DNA of 64,000 nt from Methylomonas methanica. GTDB lineage: Bacteria > Pseudomonadota > Gammaproteobacteria > Methylococcales > Methylomonadaceae. The translations under genes were made by a program, and so were the position numbers. The DNA is taken from the NCBI RefSeq assembly GCF_001644035.1, contig NZ_LUUG01000093.1, positions 1 through 64,000 on the forward strand. The letters are read 5' to 3'. Below the pieces are notes generated by a model that ran no database searches, was not told the DNA's origin, and saw only the letters and a list, made by a program, of their open reading frames with translations. Positions 36,538 through 46,268 of the stretch are shown in pieces (the first letter of the stretch is position 1; every line of letters begins with the position of its first letter).

Positions 36538-37494
36538 ATGAAAATCAGCGCCGTCATTCCAGCGTATAACAGTGCGAAATTCATTCGCGCCGCAATCAAC
36601 AGCATTCAGGCGCAAACCAGTAAAGTAGATGAAATTATAGTGGTGGACGATGGTTCGACCGACGACACCGAACAAGTCGTCAAGGAGATTTCCAGTGCCA
36701 TCATTTATCACAGGCAAAGCAATCAAGGCCCGTCCGCCGCACGGAATAAAGGCATAGAGTTGGCGAATGGCGACTGGATTGCATTTCTGGATGCGGATGA
36801 TCAATGGACAACGGACAAAATCGCCAAGCAAATACAGACCCTGCAAGCTAACCCGGAACTCCACCTGATTGCCGGAGACATGACCGAAATCGACAATGAC
36901 GACCACCTAATAACCCAGTCGGTATTAGCCAAACATCAAATGCTGGAAAATTTCCAACATCTGGCTGGCAAACCAATTCCCAACGCCCTTGCAGCGCTGG
37001 TTAAGAAAAACTTCATTCCCACCGGTACGGTTTTGGTGAAACGCCAAACGCTGCTTGAAGCAGGCATGTTCAATGCCGAGATTCGTTTCGGCGAGGATTT
37101 GGAACTGTGGGCAAAAATCGCTACTCATCATCCAATCACTTGCCTACCTGACATTTTGATGTTTCGCCGCCAACACGGCAATAATGCTACTCAAGCAAAC
37201 GAGCGAATCTTGATCGATCTGGTCAAAGTCATGGATTCTATTCGCTGCTACGCAAAACAACAATTGGTAGAACAAAGCGTAAACCCCGATCAATTGGTTG
37301 CCGAAGCATATTGGACTTTGGGATATTGGCATTTTAATTTTGGCAAACGCCGTGAAGCCGCACAAGCTTTTGCCGCCAGCCTAAATCAGAAATTCACACT
37401 AAATAGCTTGGTGTTTTTTTTAAGTAGTTTCTTACCCAATACTTTGATCTCGACCATTAGAGCAATTAAGCAACAATTGGCAAAGTCCTTATGA
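36538..37494 (+). CDS. Family 2 glycosyltransferase
   Basis: GT-A inverting glycosyltransferase of about 318 residues. It begins MKISAVIPAYNSAKFIRAAI, with EIIVVDDGSTDDT and the metal-binding DXD-type LDADDQW, all classical GT2 motifs. An alternative GTG start at 36493 would overlap the preceding stop and add 15 residues; I prefer ATG 36538 because family members start there. Acts at the cytoplasmic membrane face on lipid-linked glycan; sugar unknown. Confidence 0.9.
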   Translation: MKISAVIPAYNSAKFIRAAINSIQAQTSKVDEIIVVDDGSTDDTEQVVKEISSAIIYHRQSNQGPSAARNKGIELANGDWIAFLDADDQWTTDKIAKQIQTLQANPELHLIAGDMTEIDNDDHLITQSVLAKHQMLENFQHLAGKPIPNALAALVKKNFIPTGTVLVKRQTLLEAGMFNAEIRFGEDLELWAKIATHHPITCLPDILMFRRQHGNNATQANERILIDLVKVMDSIRCYAKQQLVEQSVNPDQLVAEAYWTLGYWHFNFGKRREAAQAFAASLNQKFTLNSLVFFLSSFLPNTLISTIRAIKQQLAKSL

Positions 37495-37547
37495 TTTAGA
37501 GAGCATTCTTAAAATGTTTCCCTATAAACTTCACGAACCTGATTCGC

Positions 37548-38792
37548 ATGACTAACAACAGTAAAATAAAAAAAATAATTTTTGTGGAAAATGGTATCGG
37601 TTACGGTGGAGCAATAATATGCTTGCGGCACCTAGTCAGAAATATTGATCGCAGCCGCTTTTTGCCTATGGTGGTGACAGGCCGAACCGGCCCGCAATAC
37701 CAAGAGATAGCCCACGAATCACTGTGGAAACACATACCGGACCGGCACATCGACATTGTGTCGTTAAAAACGAAAGCAGCGTCTATTCAATGGTTAAAAA
37801 ACCTAACCCCGCTGAGCTTTTTCGTAAATCAACTACTCGCAAGGGCAGACGACATTTTTAATTTTGTACCTTTTTTCGTTCAGCTACTCTGGACTGCTTG
37901 GCGTTTCGATGCTGACTTGATCCACGCTAACAATGAACCAGTTTGCAATCGAGCAGCGCTTTTGGTCGCCAAAATTCTAAGAATTCCAAGCATATGCCAT
38001 GTCCGCGGAGATCCGGTTGATTCCAGAATAGGCCGGTGGACCTACGCCCTACCCGACCATTTCGTTTCCGTATCCAATTGGGTTGCTGAAGCGATGCAAA
38101 AAAATCTGGACGTTCCTCAGCAAAAAATCAGTGTTGTTTACGATGGCATTGCACTAGAAAATCTGGACATCAACATCAACGGAAATGCATTTAGACAGCA
38201 ATACAATATCCCGCAAAACGCTTTCGTTGTAGGCTTAGTAGGATTGCTCATTCCCTGGAAAGGACAGGAAATATTTTTGACCGCAGCCTCAAAATTAATC
38301 GGCAAAATTCCAAACCTGAAGATGTTAATAATTGGCGGAACACCAAACGATTACGTTAATTACGAAACTGATTTGAAGAAACGAGTAATAGAAGAAAGTT
38401 TGACTGAGATAGTAATATTTACAGGCCATATTTCCAATATGGAAACCGTTTATAATGGCCTCGATATTGTGGTCTCTGCTTCGACAAGTCCGGAGCCGTT
38501 AGGTACCGTTGTAATTGAATCGATGGCGATGGGGCGGCCTTTAATCGGCCCATCTCATGGCGGAGCTGCCGAGATGATCAGTACAGGAGAATCCGGACTA
38601 TTGTTCAGCCCCGGTAACGCCGACTCACTAGCCGAGGCAATACTCACTTTTTATGAGTCACCCGAAATGAGAAAAAAGCTTGGCACCACCGCCAGGGTAA
38701 TAGCGTTGCAGAATTTTTCGGTTGAGACCCACACCAACAAAATACAAGCGCTTTATGAAAATCTATGGACTGATAGGCGCCAAATAAACTAA
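37548..38792 (+). CDS. Family 4 glycosyltransferase
   Basis: Retaining GT-B glycosyltransferase, 414 residues. N-terminal FVENGIGYGGAIICLRHLV fits the Gly-rich acceptor loop, and the C-terminal half shows VGLLIPWKGQEIFL and the EPLGTVVIESMAMGRPLIG motif carrying the family's E-x7-E pair. Composition is AT-richer than neighbours outside the locus. Ends in a 158-base AT-rich gap before the next gene. Confidence 0.9.
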   Translation: MTNNSKIKKIIFVENGIGYGGAIICLRHLVRNIDRSRFLPMVVTGRTGPQYQEIAHESLWKHIPDRHIDIVSLKTKAASIQWLKNLTPLSFFVNQLLARADDIFNFVPFFVQLLWTAWRFDADLIHANNEPVCNRAALLVAKILRIPSICHVRGDPVDSRIGRWTYALPDHFVSVSNWVAEAMQKNLDVPQQKISVVYDGIALENLDININGNAFRQQYNIPQNAFVVGLVGLLIPWKGQEIFLTAASKLIGKIPNLKMLIIGGTPNDYVNYETDLKKRVIEESLTEIVIFTGHISNMETVYNGLDIVVSASTSPEPLGTVVIESMAMGRPLIGPSHGGAAEMISTGESGLLFSPGNADSLAEAILTFYESPEMRKKLGTTARVIALQNFSVETHTNKIQALYENLWTDRRQIN

Positions 38793-38951
38793 TAAAACCA
38801 CAATCCAATATACTTTGAAATTAACTTCAAGGACCTTATTGGTATTTGCGAAAAACAAAAATTTATTTATTTAGCATTGACAAAATAGAACAATATGCAA
38901 CTCAAGAGCCATATTTTATGGTAAAAATTATTTTAATCATCACTTAATATA

Positions 38952-39569
38952 ATGAGCCACATTAAGTTTATACTAACTCTCACATTAGTCTTAGCAATGG
39001 ATTCATCCTTCGCAAAAGAACGATGGCAAGACGCCCTTGCCAAGCCGTCTGATCCGATGCTGGCCGCAACTCTTGTACCTCCCTTTTGCCAAGGTTTTGT
39101 TGGCATACCTAAGCTACCACCTTACCAGAATAAAGACTGGCGAAAAGAGTACGGTGACGACTACGTATTTGTTAATCACTATTGCGAAGCAAAACCAAAG
39201 CAATTTATTTGTTATAGTTATTCTGGAACAGAAAAGAATGACTGCTTGGCGAGTATGATACAACACATCGATTATGCTTTAAAAAGAGATAACACATCTT
39301 ACGCACTCTATCCTTTCTTGACTAAAGAGCGAGGGGATGTTTTTTTAGCAATTGGAAAATATTCCGATGCAATCTCCAACTATCAAAAAGCTATTAAGGT
39401 AAACAGCAAATTCGTTCCGGCCTACATTGGGCTGGCAAATACTTATATAAAACAAAACAAATATGATGAAGCTGAAGACGCGATAAATGAAGGATTAACA
39501 CAAAATCCGCAAAAAAAATCACTATTAAAAAAACTTGAAAAAATTCAGAAGTTGAAAGCCAAAAAATAA
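38952..39569 (+). CDS. Secreted tetratricopeptide-repeat protein
   Basis: 205-residue protein with a signal peptide (cleavage probably after SSFA near residue 21), a central segment with about five cysteines (PPFCQGF, NHYCEAKPKQFICYSY, NDCLAS) and two TPR-like units toward the C-terminus (GKYSDAISNYQKAIKVNSKF and NKYDEAEDAINEGLTQNP). TPR proteins in polysaccharide loci often help assembly or export; here the exact role is unknown. The gene is strongly AT-rich and lies 16 bases before the ABC permease, suggesting a shared operon. Confidence 0.75.
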   Translation: MSHIKFILTLTLVLAMDSSFAKERWQDALAKPSDPMLAATLVPPFCQGFVGIPKLPPYQNKDWRKEYGDDYVFVNHYCEAKPKQFICYSYSGTEKNDCLASMIQHIDYALKRDNTSYALYPFLTKERGDVFLAIGKYSDAISNYQKAIKVNSKFVPAYIGLANTYIKQNKYDEAEDAINEGLTQNPQKKSLLKKLEKIQKLKAKK

Positions 39570-39585
39570 ATTTTCAATCCGGAAT

Positions 39586-40404
39586 ATGCATAATATATTT
39601 ATAAATCTCTACAAATACCGCGAATTAATTGCCGCGCTTACCTGGAAAAATATTGTAATCCGTTACAAACAAGCTTACCTAGGTATCTTGTGGGCAGTGT
39701 TAAAACCGATCATGCTGATGCTGGTATTTACCTTGGTCAAAAGCTTCGTCGGCATAGAAACAGGTGGCTTACCATATCCGCTTATTACTTTTGCAGCACT
39801 GATACCGTGGGTGTTCTTTCAAGAATCGGTGTCAGAGGGTGTTAACAGCGTGACATCCAATGCAAGTTTAATTAAGAAAATCTATTTCCCTCGCGAAGTA
39901 TTTCCATTAACGGCAATGGTGACCAAACTGGTGGAGTTACTTATCAGCTTTGCGATTTTGGCGGGGATGATGATTTATTACCAAGTTATGCCAACAGTTC
40001 AGGCTGTGTGGATACCTGCTTTCGTGCTGTACACCATGATAGTTGCGTTAACAATCAGTTTTTTTGGTGCAGCCATGAATGTTTACTACCGCGACATCGG
40101 GCAAGCGATACCCATAGCGTTGTCTTTATTAATGTACGGCTCCCCAGTCATCTACCCGCTAAGCTTGGTACAAAAGAAATTAGTTATCGAACAGGCTGCG
40201 GGCGCATGGTCAAATGACCTTTATTTTCTATACACCCTTAACCCATTAGTAGGAATTATAGACGGGTTTCAAAGCGCCTTAATTAGGGCCACCCAACCCG
40301 ATTTCGATGTAATTTATCCCGGGCTGATTTTGATTCTGACGATACTACCGTTCAGCTACTGGTTTTTTAAACGTGCTGAGAATTGGTTCGCCGATGTCAT
40401 ATAG
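39586..40404 (+). CDS. ABC-2 type polysaccharide export permease (Wzm-like)
   Basis: 272-residue integral membrane protein with six hydrophobic segments and the ABC-2 family start ELIAALTWKNIVIRYKQAYLG followed by ILWAVLKPIMLMLVFT. It forms the channel of a polysaccharide ABC exporter with the next gene. ATP-driven export of a completed chain usually implies that the chain is capped or recognised by the Wzt C-terminal domain. Separated from the ATPase by 42 bases. Confidence 0.92.
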   Translation: MHNIFINLYKYRELIAALTWKNIVIRYKQAYLGILWAVLKPIMLMLVFTLVKSFVGIETGGLPYPLITFAALIPWVFFQESVSEGVNSVTSNASLIKKIYFPREVFPLTAMVTKLVELLISFAILAGMMIYYQVMPTVQAVWIPAFVLYTMIVALTISFFGAAMNVYYRDIGQAIPIALSLLMYGSPVIYPLSLVQKKLVIEQAAGAWSNDLYFLYTLNPLVGIIDGFQSALIRATQPDFDVIYPGLILILTILPFSYWFFKRAENWFADVI

Positions 40405-40446
40405 TCTTCAGCAAAAATTTTCAAAATTACATCTTAGTTAAAATAT

Positions 40447-41697
40447 ATGGCCATCATAGAAGTCAACCATCTCACCAAGGAATACCAGCTCGGCCACCTC
40501 ACCAGTTTGAAGGAAACGGCTTTAAACACCTTAAGAAGACTGGCCTTTCAACCGGTTCACGAACGTGAACTTTTCAAAGCACTTGACGACGTCAATTTTC
40601 ATATTGACGAAGGAGAAGTCGTTGGCATTATCGGCCACAACGGTGCCGGCAAAAGCACTTTGCTCAAACACTTGGCCAATATTAGTAAACCCACTAAAGG
40701 CGAGGTCATTGTGCGTGGCAGTGTCGCCCCTCTAATCGAAGTTGGCGCCGGCGTCAATCCGGAACTGACAGGAAGGGAAAATATTTATCTTAACGGTGCG
40801 ATTCTGGGTATCCCCAAAAAAATCATTCAACGGAAACTGGATGAAATTATCGATTTCTCGGAATTAGAGCAGTTTATCGATACACCAGTAAAACGTTATA
40901 GTTCAGGGATGACGGTAAAGCTTGGATTTTCCATTGCCACTACAATGGATGCAGATGTATTAATTGTTGACGAAGTGCTGGCAGTTGGCGATTTGGCTTT
41001 TCAGCGAAAATGCTTTGACAGAATGGAAGAACTGATAAAAAGACAAGGTAAAACGGTCCTTTTAGTAAGTCACAATATACGCCAGATTCAGCGGATATGT
41101 AATCGTGTTATTTTGCTTGATCATGGAAAAGTTAATATGGATGATGACCCTCAAATGGTCTGTAATGCCTATTATGAGCAGAGCGATAAAAAAATTAATG
41201 CTAATGCCTCTAAATCACAGACTGTATTTGAGGGAAGCGGTGAACTAGAATTAATAGAAATATATTTTAAAAATCATGACGGGCAAAAAGTAGACAGCAT
41301 TTCATACTCCGGAGACTGTTCACTTCATTTCAAAATTCATTCCCTTAGAGAGCTAGAAGACGTTACATTTGGTTTTGGCTTTCATACAACTGACTTTTTA
41401 TATCTAACCACGCACAATAGCGAAGAACAACTAAATATAAACTTACTGCCTATCGGCAATCATGAAATATGTTGCGACATTAAAAATCTACCTCTTCTTC
41501 CTGGAATATATTCGCTACGCTTTGGTATAACAGCCGGCCAAACTGCTCGAACAGTATTATATGGCGAAAACTTAAAACACTTTCAGATAGTTGGAGACAT
41601 TCCAATTACCATTCGAGAGGGTTTCTTCGCATTGGATGCAATGTGGACCCAACAAACTTCAAAACAAGCCCCCGTAACCTCAACTAGTAAAGCCTAA
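40447..41697 (+). CDS. ABC polysaccharide exporter ATPase with Wzt C-terminal domain
   Basis: 416 residues. The ATPase half has Walker A GHNGAGKSTLLK near 60-71, signature RYSSGMTVKLGFSIAT and Walker B ADVLIVDEVLAVGD. From about residue 255 a beta-rich Wzt_C carbohydrate-binding domain follows, which in characterised systems recognises the chain terminus to be exported. It pairs with the permease upstream. The C-terminal region is noticeably AT-richer than the ATPase part, as commonly seen for the variable, substrate-specific domain. Confidence 0.93.
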   Translation: MAIIEVNHLTKEYQLGHLTSLKETALNTLRRLAFQPVHERELFKALDDVNFHIDEGEVVGIIGHNGAGKSTLLKHLANISKPTKGEVIVRGSVAPLIEVGAGVNPELTGRENIYLNGAILGIPKKIIQRKLDEIIDFSELEQFIDTPVKRYSSGMTVKLGFSIATTMDADVLIVDEVLAVGDLAFQRKCFDRMEELIKRQGKTVLLVSHNIRQIQRICNRVILLDHGKVNMDDDPQMVCNAYYEQSDKKINANASKSQTVFEGSGELELIEIYFKNHDGQKVDSISYSGDCSLHFKIHSLRELEDVTFGFGFHTTDFLYLTTHNSEEQLNINLLPIGNHEICCDIKNLPLLPGIYSLRFGITAGQTARTVLYGENLKHFQIVGDIPITIREGFFALDAMWTQQTSKQAPVTSTSKA

Positions 41698-41701
41698 GCC
41701 C

Positions 41702-42724
41702 ATGACTGTATCTAGATACACTTGTCGTATTTGTAACTCGGATGATAATCATCCCACTTTCATTGCGCGTGAAATGATGTTTGGAACTCGTGAAACATTT
41801 GAATATTTTCAATGCAATACTTGCGGGTGCCTTCAAATTTCTGAAATTCCAAAAGATCTCGCTAAATACTACCCATCAGACTATGCACCACATACTCAAC
41901 CAGAGACCTATAAAGTTCACACAAACTGGTTTATAGGCGCGATGCAGAAACAACGCTGTAGAACCGCTCTTTTTGATAAACATCATAAATTGAATAGCTT
42001 TTTGAAACGGTTTGTTGACCTTCCTAAAGCTATTCATGAAAAGCCTAGTTCTATTTCTTCTGTTGGAGAGATAATACGTACCGCTGGCATTAGTAGCTTT
42101 GGACAACCTATTCTTGATGTCGGATGTGGAATTTACCCCTATTGGCTATCTTGTTTGGAAAAACTCGGCTTTACCGAGCTTTCAGGGGTTGACCCCCTGA
42201 TTTCCTGTGATCAAGCGTATGATCGAATCAAGGTTTTTAAGTCTGAATTGCGTGATATACCTGGTAAATTTTCTTTAATTACGTTACACCATTCATTGGA
42301 GCATATTTTTGATCAAAACGAAATGTTTACTGAGATAGAGAAACATTTATTACCTGATGGCGTTTGCTTAGTTCGTATTCCCATTTTTCCATCAAAAGTA
42401 TGGGAAGAATATGGAACCAATTGGGTTGAATTGGACGCCCCTAGACATTTTTATCTTCATTCCCTGAAAAGCATTAAGATGCTAGCAAACAAAGCAGGAT
42501 TAGAAATATTCGATACGCAATACGACACCACTGCTTTTGAGTTTTATGGAAGCGAAATGTATACTAGAGACATTCCTTTGACCGAAAAGTGCTCGCCATT
42601 TTTCAATGAAAACAGCTCACTATTTACTGAAGAACAAATGAATAAGTTTAAAGCTAGAGCAAATGAAGTCAACGAATCAAAACAAGCCGGAAGAGCAGCA
42701 TTTTTTATACGAAAAAAAAACTAA
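41702..42724 (+). CDS. SAM-dependent methyltransferase with N-terminal zinc-ribbon-like region
   Basis: 340-residue protein: four cysteines near the start (CRICNSDD and CNTCGCLQ) look like a zinc-binding element, and residues about 135-240 form a class I methyltransferase domain (PILDVGCGIYPYW, LITLHHSLEHIFD). Such enzymes in O-antigen and capsule loci methylate sugars, sometimes to cap the chain before Wzt-dependent export, which would fit the preceding exporter; this is inference. The gene has low GC content and lies 4 bases after the ATPase gene. Confidence 0.85.
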   Translation: MTVSRYTCRICNSDDNHPTFIAREMMFGTRETFEYFQCNTCGCLQISEIPKDLAKYYPSDYAPHTQPETYKVHTNWFIGAMQKQRCRTALFDKHHKLNSFLKRFVDLPKAIHEKPSSISSVGEIIRTAGISSFGQPILDVGCGIYPYWLSCLEKLGFTELSGVDPLISCDQAYDRIKVFKSELRDIPGKFSLITLHHSLEHIFDQNEMFTEIEKHLLPDGVCLVRIPIFPSKVWEEYGTNWVELDAPRHFYLHSLKSIKMLANKAGLEIFDTQYDTTAFEFYGSEMYTRDIPLTEKCSPFFNENSSLFTEEQMNKFKARANEVNESKQAGRAAFFIRKKN

Positions 42725-42965
42725 AATATGTGCAAGGATAATCAGCTTCTATTATCCGTAAAATAATAGATAATATATATTTATACAGGATCAACGAGAA
42801 GAACCCTAAAAAGTTAATGGCGCGACCATCCATCGAATGAGACAGTCAAACCATGAGTGAAATATTTTAGCCAATTTTTAATATATTTTACGCCAGTTAT
42901 TCAGTTTAAGGCAGGTATTAAATATCATTCTTGCCATTTTTGACATATTACATATATTGAAATTA

Positions 42966-44048
42966 ATGACAAACATCCGCGCCATTGCCTTCTATCTTCC
43001 TCAATTCCACCCAATTCCCGAAAACGATGACTGGTGGGGCAAAGGTTTTACCGAGTGGACTAATGCCGCAAAGGCAAAACCGCTTTTTCCAGGACATTAC
43101 CAACCGCATGTCCCCGCTGATTTAGGTTTTTATGACTTACGTGTTCCGGAAACCCGTAATGCTCAGGCAGAAATGGCGAGAGAATACGGCATAGAAGCTT
43201 TTTGTTATTATCATTACTGGTTTGGCGGCAAACGTTTGATTGAGCGCCCTTTTAACGAAGTTCTGGAATCCGGGCAGCCAGACTTCCCATTCTGCTTATG
43301 TTGGGCCAACCAAACCTGGACAGGTATTTGGCATGGCGAGCCAAATCGAATTTTGATAGAACAGACATATCCCGGAATGGATGATCACTCTAACCATTTT
43401 GATTATCTACAGTCGGCTTTCAAGGATAAACGCTACCTGTGCGTGGACGGCAAACCAGTATTTGTGGTGTATGACCCAGAAGCCCTGCCTGATTCGATTA
43501 ATGTCACCAATTTCTGGCGAGAGAGAGCCATCCAAATAGGCTTACCCGGCCTTTTCCTCATGGCAGTTCATAATTCTCCAGATTGGGACCCCAAATCAGC
43601 TGGATTTGATGCGGTGGTAATTTCACGCTTACCCCCAAGAAGAAAATATTTGAAAGAATGGACCACCTGGAAAAATCCGCTTCGCAAGCTAAAATATTGG
43701 CACGCTGATTGGCGCAAACTACCTACAATCCATCAACATTTATTTATCAGCGACAACTTAGTACCTGACCCAGTCTCAGGTATTGAGAGTTATCCATGTG
43801 TCATTCCGAATTGGGACAATACTCCCCGAAGCGGACAGAACGGGTTAGTCTTAACCGGATCGACACCTGAATTGTTTGGTTCAAATTTACGAAAAGCATG
43901 CGAAAGAGTGAAAAACCTACCTGCTGAAAGACGTTTTGTATTTATAAAATCATGGAATGAATGGGCGGAAGGCAATCATTTGGAACCAGATTTACGTTTT
44001 GGCCATCAATACCTTGAATCTATGCAAGAGGTACTTAAGGATTACTAA
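42966..44048 (+). CDS. WbsX-like protein with GH99-like domain
   Basis: 360-residue protein; NIRAIAFYLPQFHPIPENDD, WGKGFTEWTNAAKAKPLF, CYYHYWFGGKRL and ICLCWANQTW-like segments are the signature of WbsX proteins, which are found in O-antigen and exopolysaccharide loci and resemble family 99 glycoside hydrolases. The biochemical role in biosynthesis is unresolved. I chose ATG 42966; an upstream TTG at 42957 adds three residues. Preceded by a 240-base AT-rich gap without recognisable genes. Confidence 0.88.
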   Translation: MTNIRAIAFYLPQFHPIPENDDWWGKGFTEWTNAAKAKPLFPGHYQPHVPADLGFYDLRVPETRNAQAEMAREYGIEAFCYYHYWFGGKRLIERPFNEVLESGQPDFPFCLCWANQTWTGIWHGEPNRILIEQTYPGMDDHSNHFDYLQSAFKDKRYLCVDGKPVFVVYDPEALPDSINVTNFWRERAIQIGLPGLFLMAVHNSPDWDPKSAGFDAVVISRLPPRRKYLKEWTTWKNPLRKLKYWHADWRKLPTIHQHLFISDNLVPDPVSGIESYPCVIPNWDNTPRSGQNGLVLTGSTPELFGSNLRKACERVKNLPAERRFVFIKSWNEWAEGNHLEPDLRFGHQYLESMQEVLKDY

Positions 44049-44201
44049 TCTTTAGCTCAGTTTGTTCTAAAGAATCCCTATACCCAAAAATATTAAAATT
44101 CAGATTTCTCGTTTACCTTACTATAGTTTGAGTTTAATCAATTGGTTTTTTGTTAAAAATTTATAGTTTCAGCGCATAAACACTGAGACTAGATACTGAT
44201 A

Positions 44202-46268
44202 ATGATAATAGACAAAATAAACCCAGCATCTGTCAGTGTCATCATGACCGTTTATAATAGCGACAGATTCATAAAGGAAGCAATAGTAAGCATACTGAAA
44301 CAGACATTTAGAAATCTTGAATTAATCATTGTCAATGATGGAAGTGCCGATAACAGCTTAGAGTTAGCTCGTGATTTTGCCACACACGATAATCGGATAA
44401 AACTAATTACTCAAACCAATCAAGGAATCGGTTCTGCAACTCAACGAGGAATTAACGAAAGCCGAGGCGAATATATCGCCATTATGGACTCGGACGATAT
44501 TTCCCTCCCTGAACGACTGGCGCTGCAAAAACAGTTTCTGGATCTGCACCCGGATATCGACGCGGTCGGCAGTCAATGGCGTATGCTGCATGCAGACGGG
44601 CGGGATATGGGCATAGACACACATCCGCTCAACCCGGCTACGGTATCGGTATTAATGTATGCGTTTTTTTCGCTGCATCATCCAACCACGATGATTCGAC
44701 GGCGCGCATTGGAAAAAGTGGGCGGATATTCTCTTGATCGTAGTTGCCTGGTTCCCGACTACGACGTATTTATGCGCATGCAACTGGCTGGATGCAAGTT
44801 TGCCAATCTGCCGGAGATTTTGTTTATCTGGCGTTTAAACCCGGCCAGCACCACGCACCACAAGGCGCGCGCCCAAGCAGCCTCGGTTGCCGATGTTCGT
44901 GATACAGGGTTTAAACAACTGCTATTGAAAGATCCTCAGCGGGCTGAGGCCATAGCAAAATCGATTGTTCACTCTTTTCCCACCGGCACATGGCAAGACG
45001 AGAGAATCAGACAACTACTGCCCGAGCGGGAACCGTCTTTGTTGTATCGCACTTGGCTAGCTCTGCCTGACGATACACCCGAAGATCGTTTCAACAAGGC
45101 ACTGGTCTTGTGGTTGAAAATGCCTGATCAATATTGCGAAACCTTGCGGGAACAACTGATCACCAATAATCAGCAGTGGCTGGCGGCATTGATCGATGGG
45201 TATCGAGGCATTGGAACGCTAGACCCCACCCTGTATAGCGATGTGCTTACCATCAATCCCAACAATCAGATTGGAGTAAGTATTTTTGTCACTTATAGCG
45301 GCGCTAGCGAAGATTTTAGTCAACGCCTACAACAAGCGTTCGCTTTAAAAGCTCAAGCCGCGTTTTCGATAGAAATTATTGTTGTTTCGATCAAGCCCGA
45401 TCTTAGCCTGAAGCCCTTTTCTCAGTTACTTTCAACGCATGCTTGTATTTTCGACGAAGAAGATGGGCTTGCTTGGAATACAGCATTTCATAAGGCTAGC
45501 GGTCAGTACTTTGCGTACTTGGAAGATAACTTTAGATTCAATACCGATGTAATACTGGAAATCCTGGAGAGCCAAATTCAGCATAAAACCCGTATCTCAT
45601 TTATGCCGGATACCCGCTATTTTGCCGACGCATTGGATGAAAATGGCCGGCCGGCCTTGGATAATTCAGTTGATCCGGTTTGGACACGAAGCACTCTGTT
45701 GGGAAAAGATCGTGTACACCTTAGTAACTTTATTCATCAACGCGCTCTACTACGCGACTTCAAAGGTAATATACCGGAATTGGGTATAGCGGCCAGTAGA
45801 TACCTAGGCAGATATTTGGCGATTAAAAACGACTTTAATATTATCGAAGCAGGTGTTAATTATTTTATCCCGGCAATAGGTTTAAATGAAAACCCCTTGC
45901 CTTTGTTTCAGAAAACCATAGGCGACTGGTATCTGGATTATGGTATGACTAATTTTCCCGCTCCTGTATTCCATGAAAACTTGCCTGTACCGCAAATAGA
46001 ATATTATGCTAAGGCCCTCTCAACAGCCTGGTTAAACAATACTTTATATGTTCACCCCGGCAATGTATCAGTTCTGGAAAATTTCTATATTAATCGTGTC
46101 AATCTAGTCATCAGGATGCCATTGTTTAGATACTTACTGACCCACAACAAGAAGAACTATTTAATCATCTTTTGGCGTAACAAAGCTTATCTAAACGCAG
46201 CGACATCTTTGCTTTATTGCATTTATCAGACTGTAACTGTTCGCTTGTTCACCCCGCTCAAAAAATGA
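44202..46268 (+). CDS. Family 2 glycosyltransferase with a second, degenerate GT-A-like half
   Basis: 688 residues. The first 230 are a classic GT2: VSVIMTVYNSDRFIKEAI, LELIIVNDGSADNS, then IMDSDDISLPERLALQ with the DXD metal motif. Starting near residue 365 a second GT-A-like fold is suggested (GVSIFVTYSGASE, FSIEIIVVSIKPD, AWNTAFHKASGQYFAYLEDN) but with EDN where a DXD would be, so it is probably non-catalytic. The start of the gene is AT-rich and the rest GC-richer from about 44490, pointing to a recombination junction inside the catalytic domain. It overlaps the next gene by 4 bases. Confidence 0.85.
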   Translation: MIIDKINPASVSVIMTVYNSDRFIKEAIVSILKQTFRNLELIIVNDGSADNSLELARDFATHDNRIKLITQTNQGIGSATQRGINESRGEYIAIMDSDDISLPERLALQKQFLDLHPDIDAVGSQWRMLHADGRDMGIDTHPLNPATVSVLMYAFFSLHHPTTMIRRRALEKVGGYSLDRSCLVPDYDVFMRMQLAGCKFANLPEILFIWRLNPASTTHHKARAQAASVADVRDTGFKQLLLKDPQRAEAIAKSIVHSFPTGTWQDERIRQLLPEREPSLLYRTWLALPDDTPEDRFNKALVLWLKMPDQYCETLREQLITNNQQWLAALIDGYRGIGTLDPTLYSDVLTINPNNQIGVSIFVTYSGASEDFSQRLQQAFALKAQAAFSIEIIVVSIKPDLSLKPFSQLLSTHACIFDEEDGLAWNTAFHKASGQYFAYLEDNFRFNTDVILEILESQIQHKTRISFMPDTRYFADALDENGRPALDNSVDPVWTRSTLLGKDRVHLSNFIHQRALLRDFKGNIPELGIAASRYLGRYLAIKNDFNIIEAGVNYFIPAIGLNENPLPLFQKTIGDWYLDYGMTNFPAPVFHENLPVPQIEYYAKALSTAWLNNTLYVHPGNVSVLENFYINRVNLVIRMPLFRYLLTHNKKNYLIIFWRNKAYLNAATSLLYCIYQTVTVRLFTPLKK

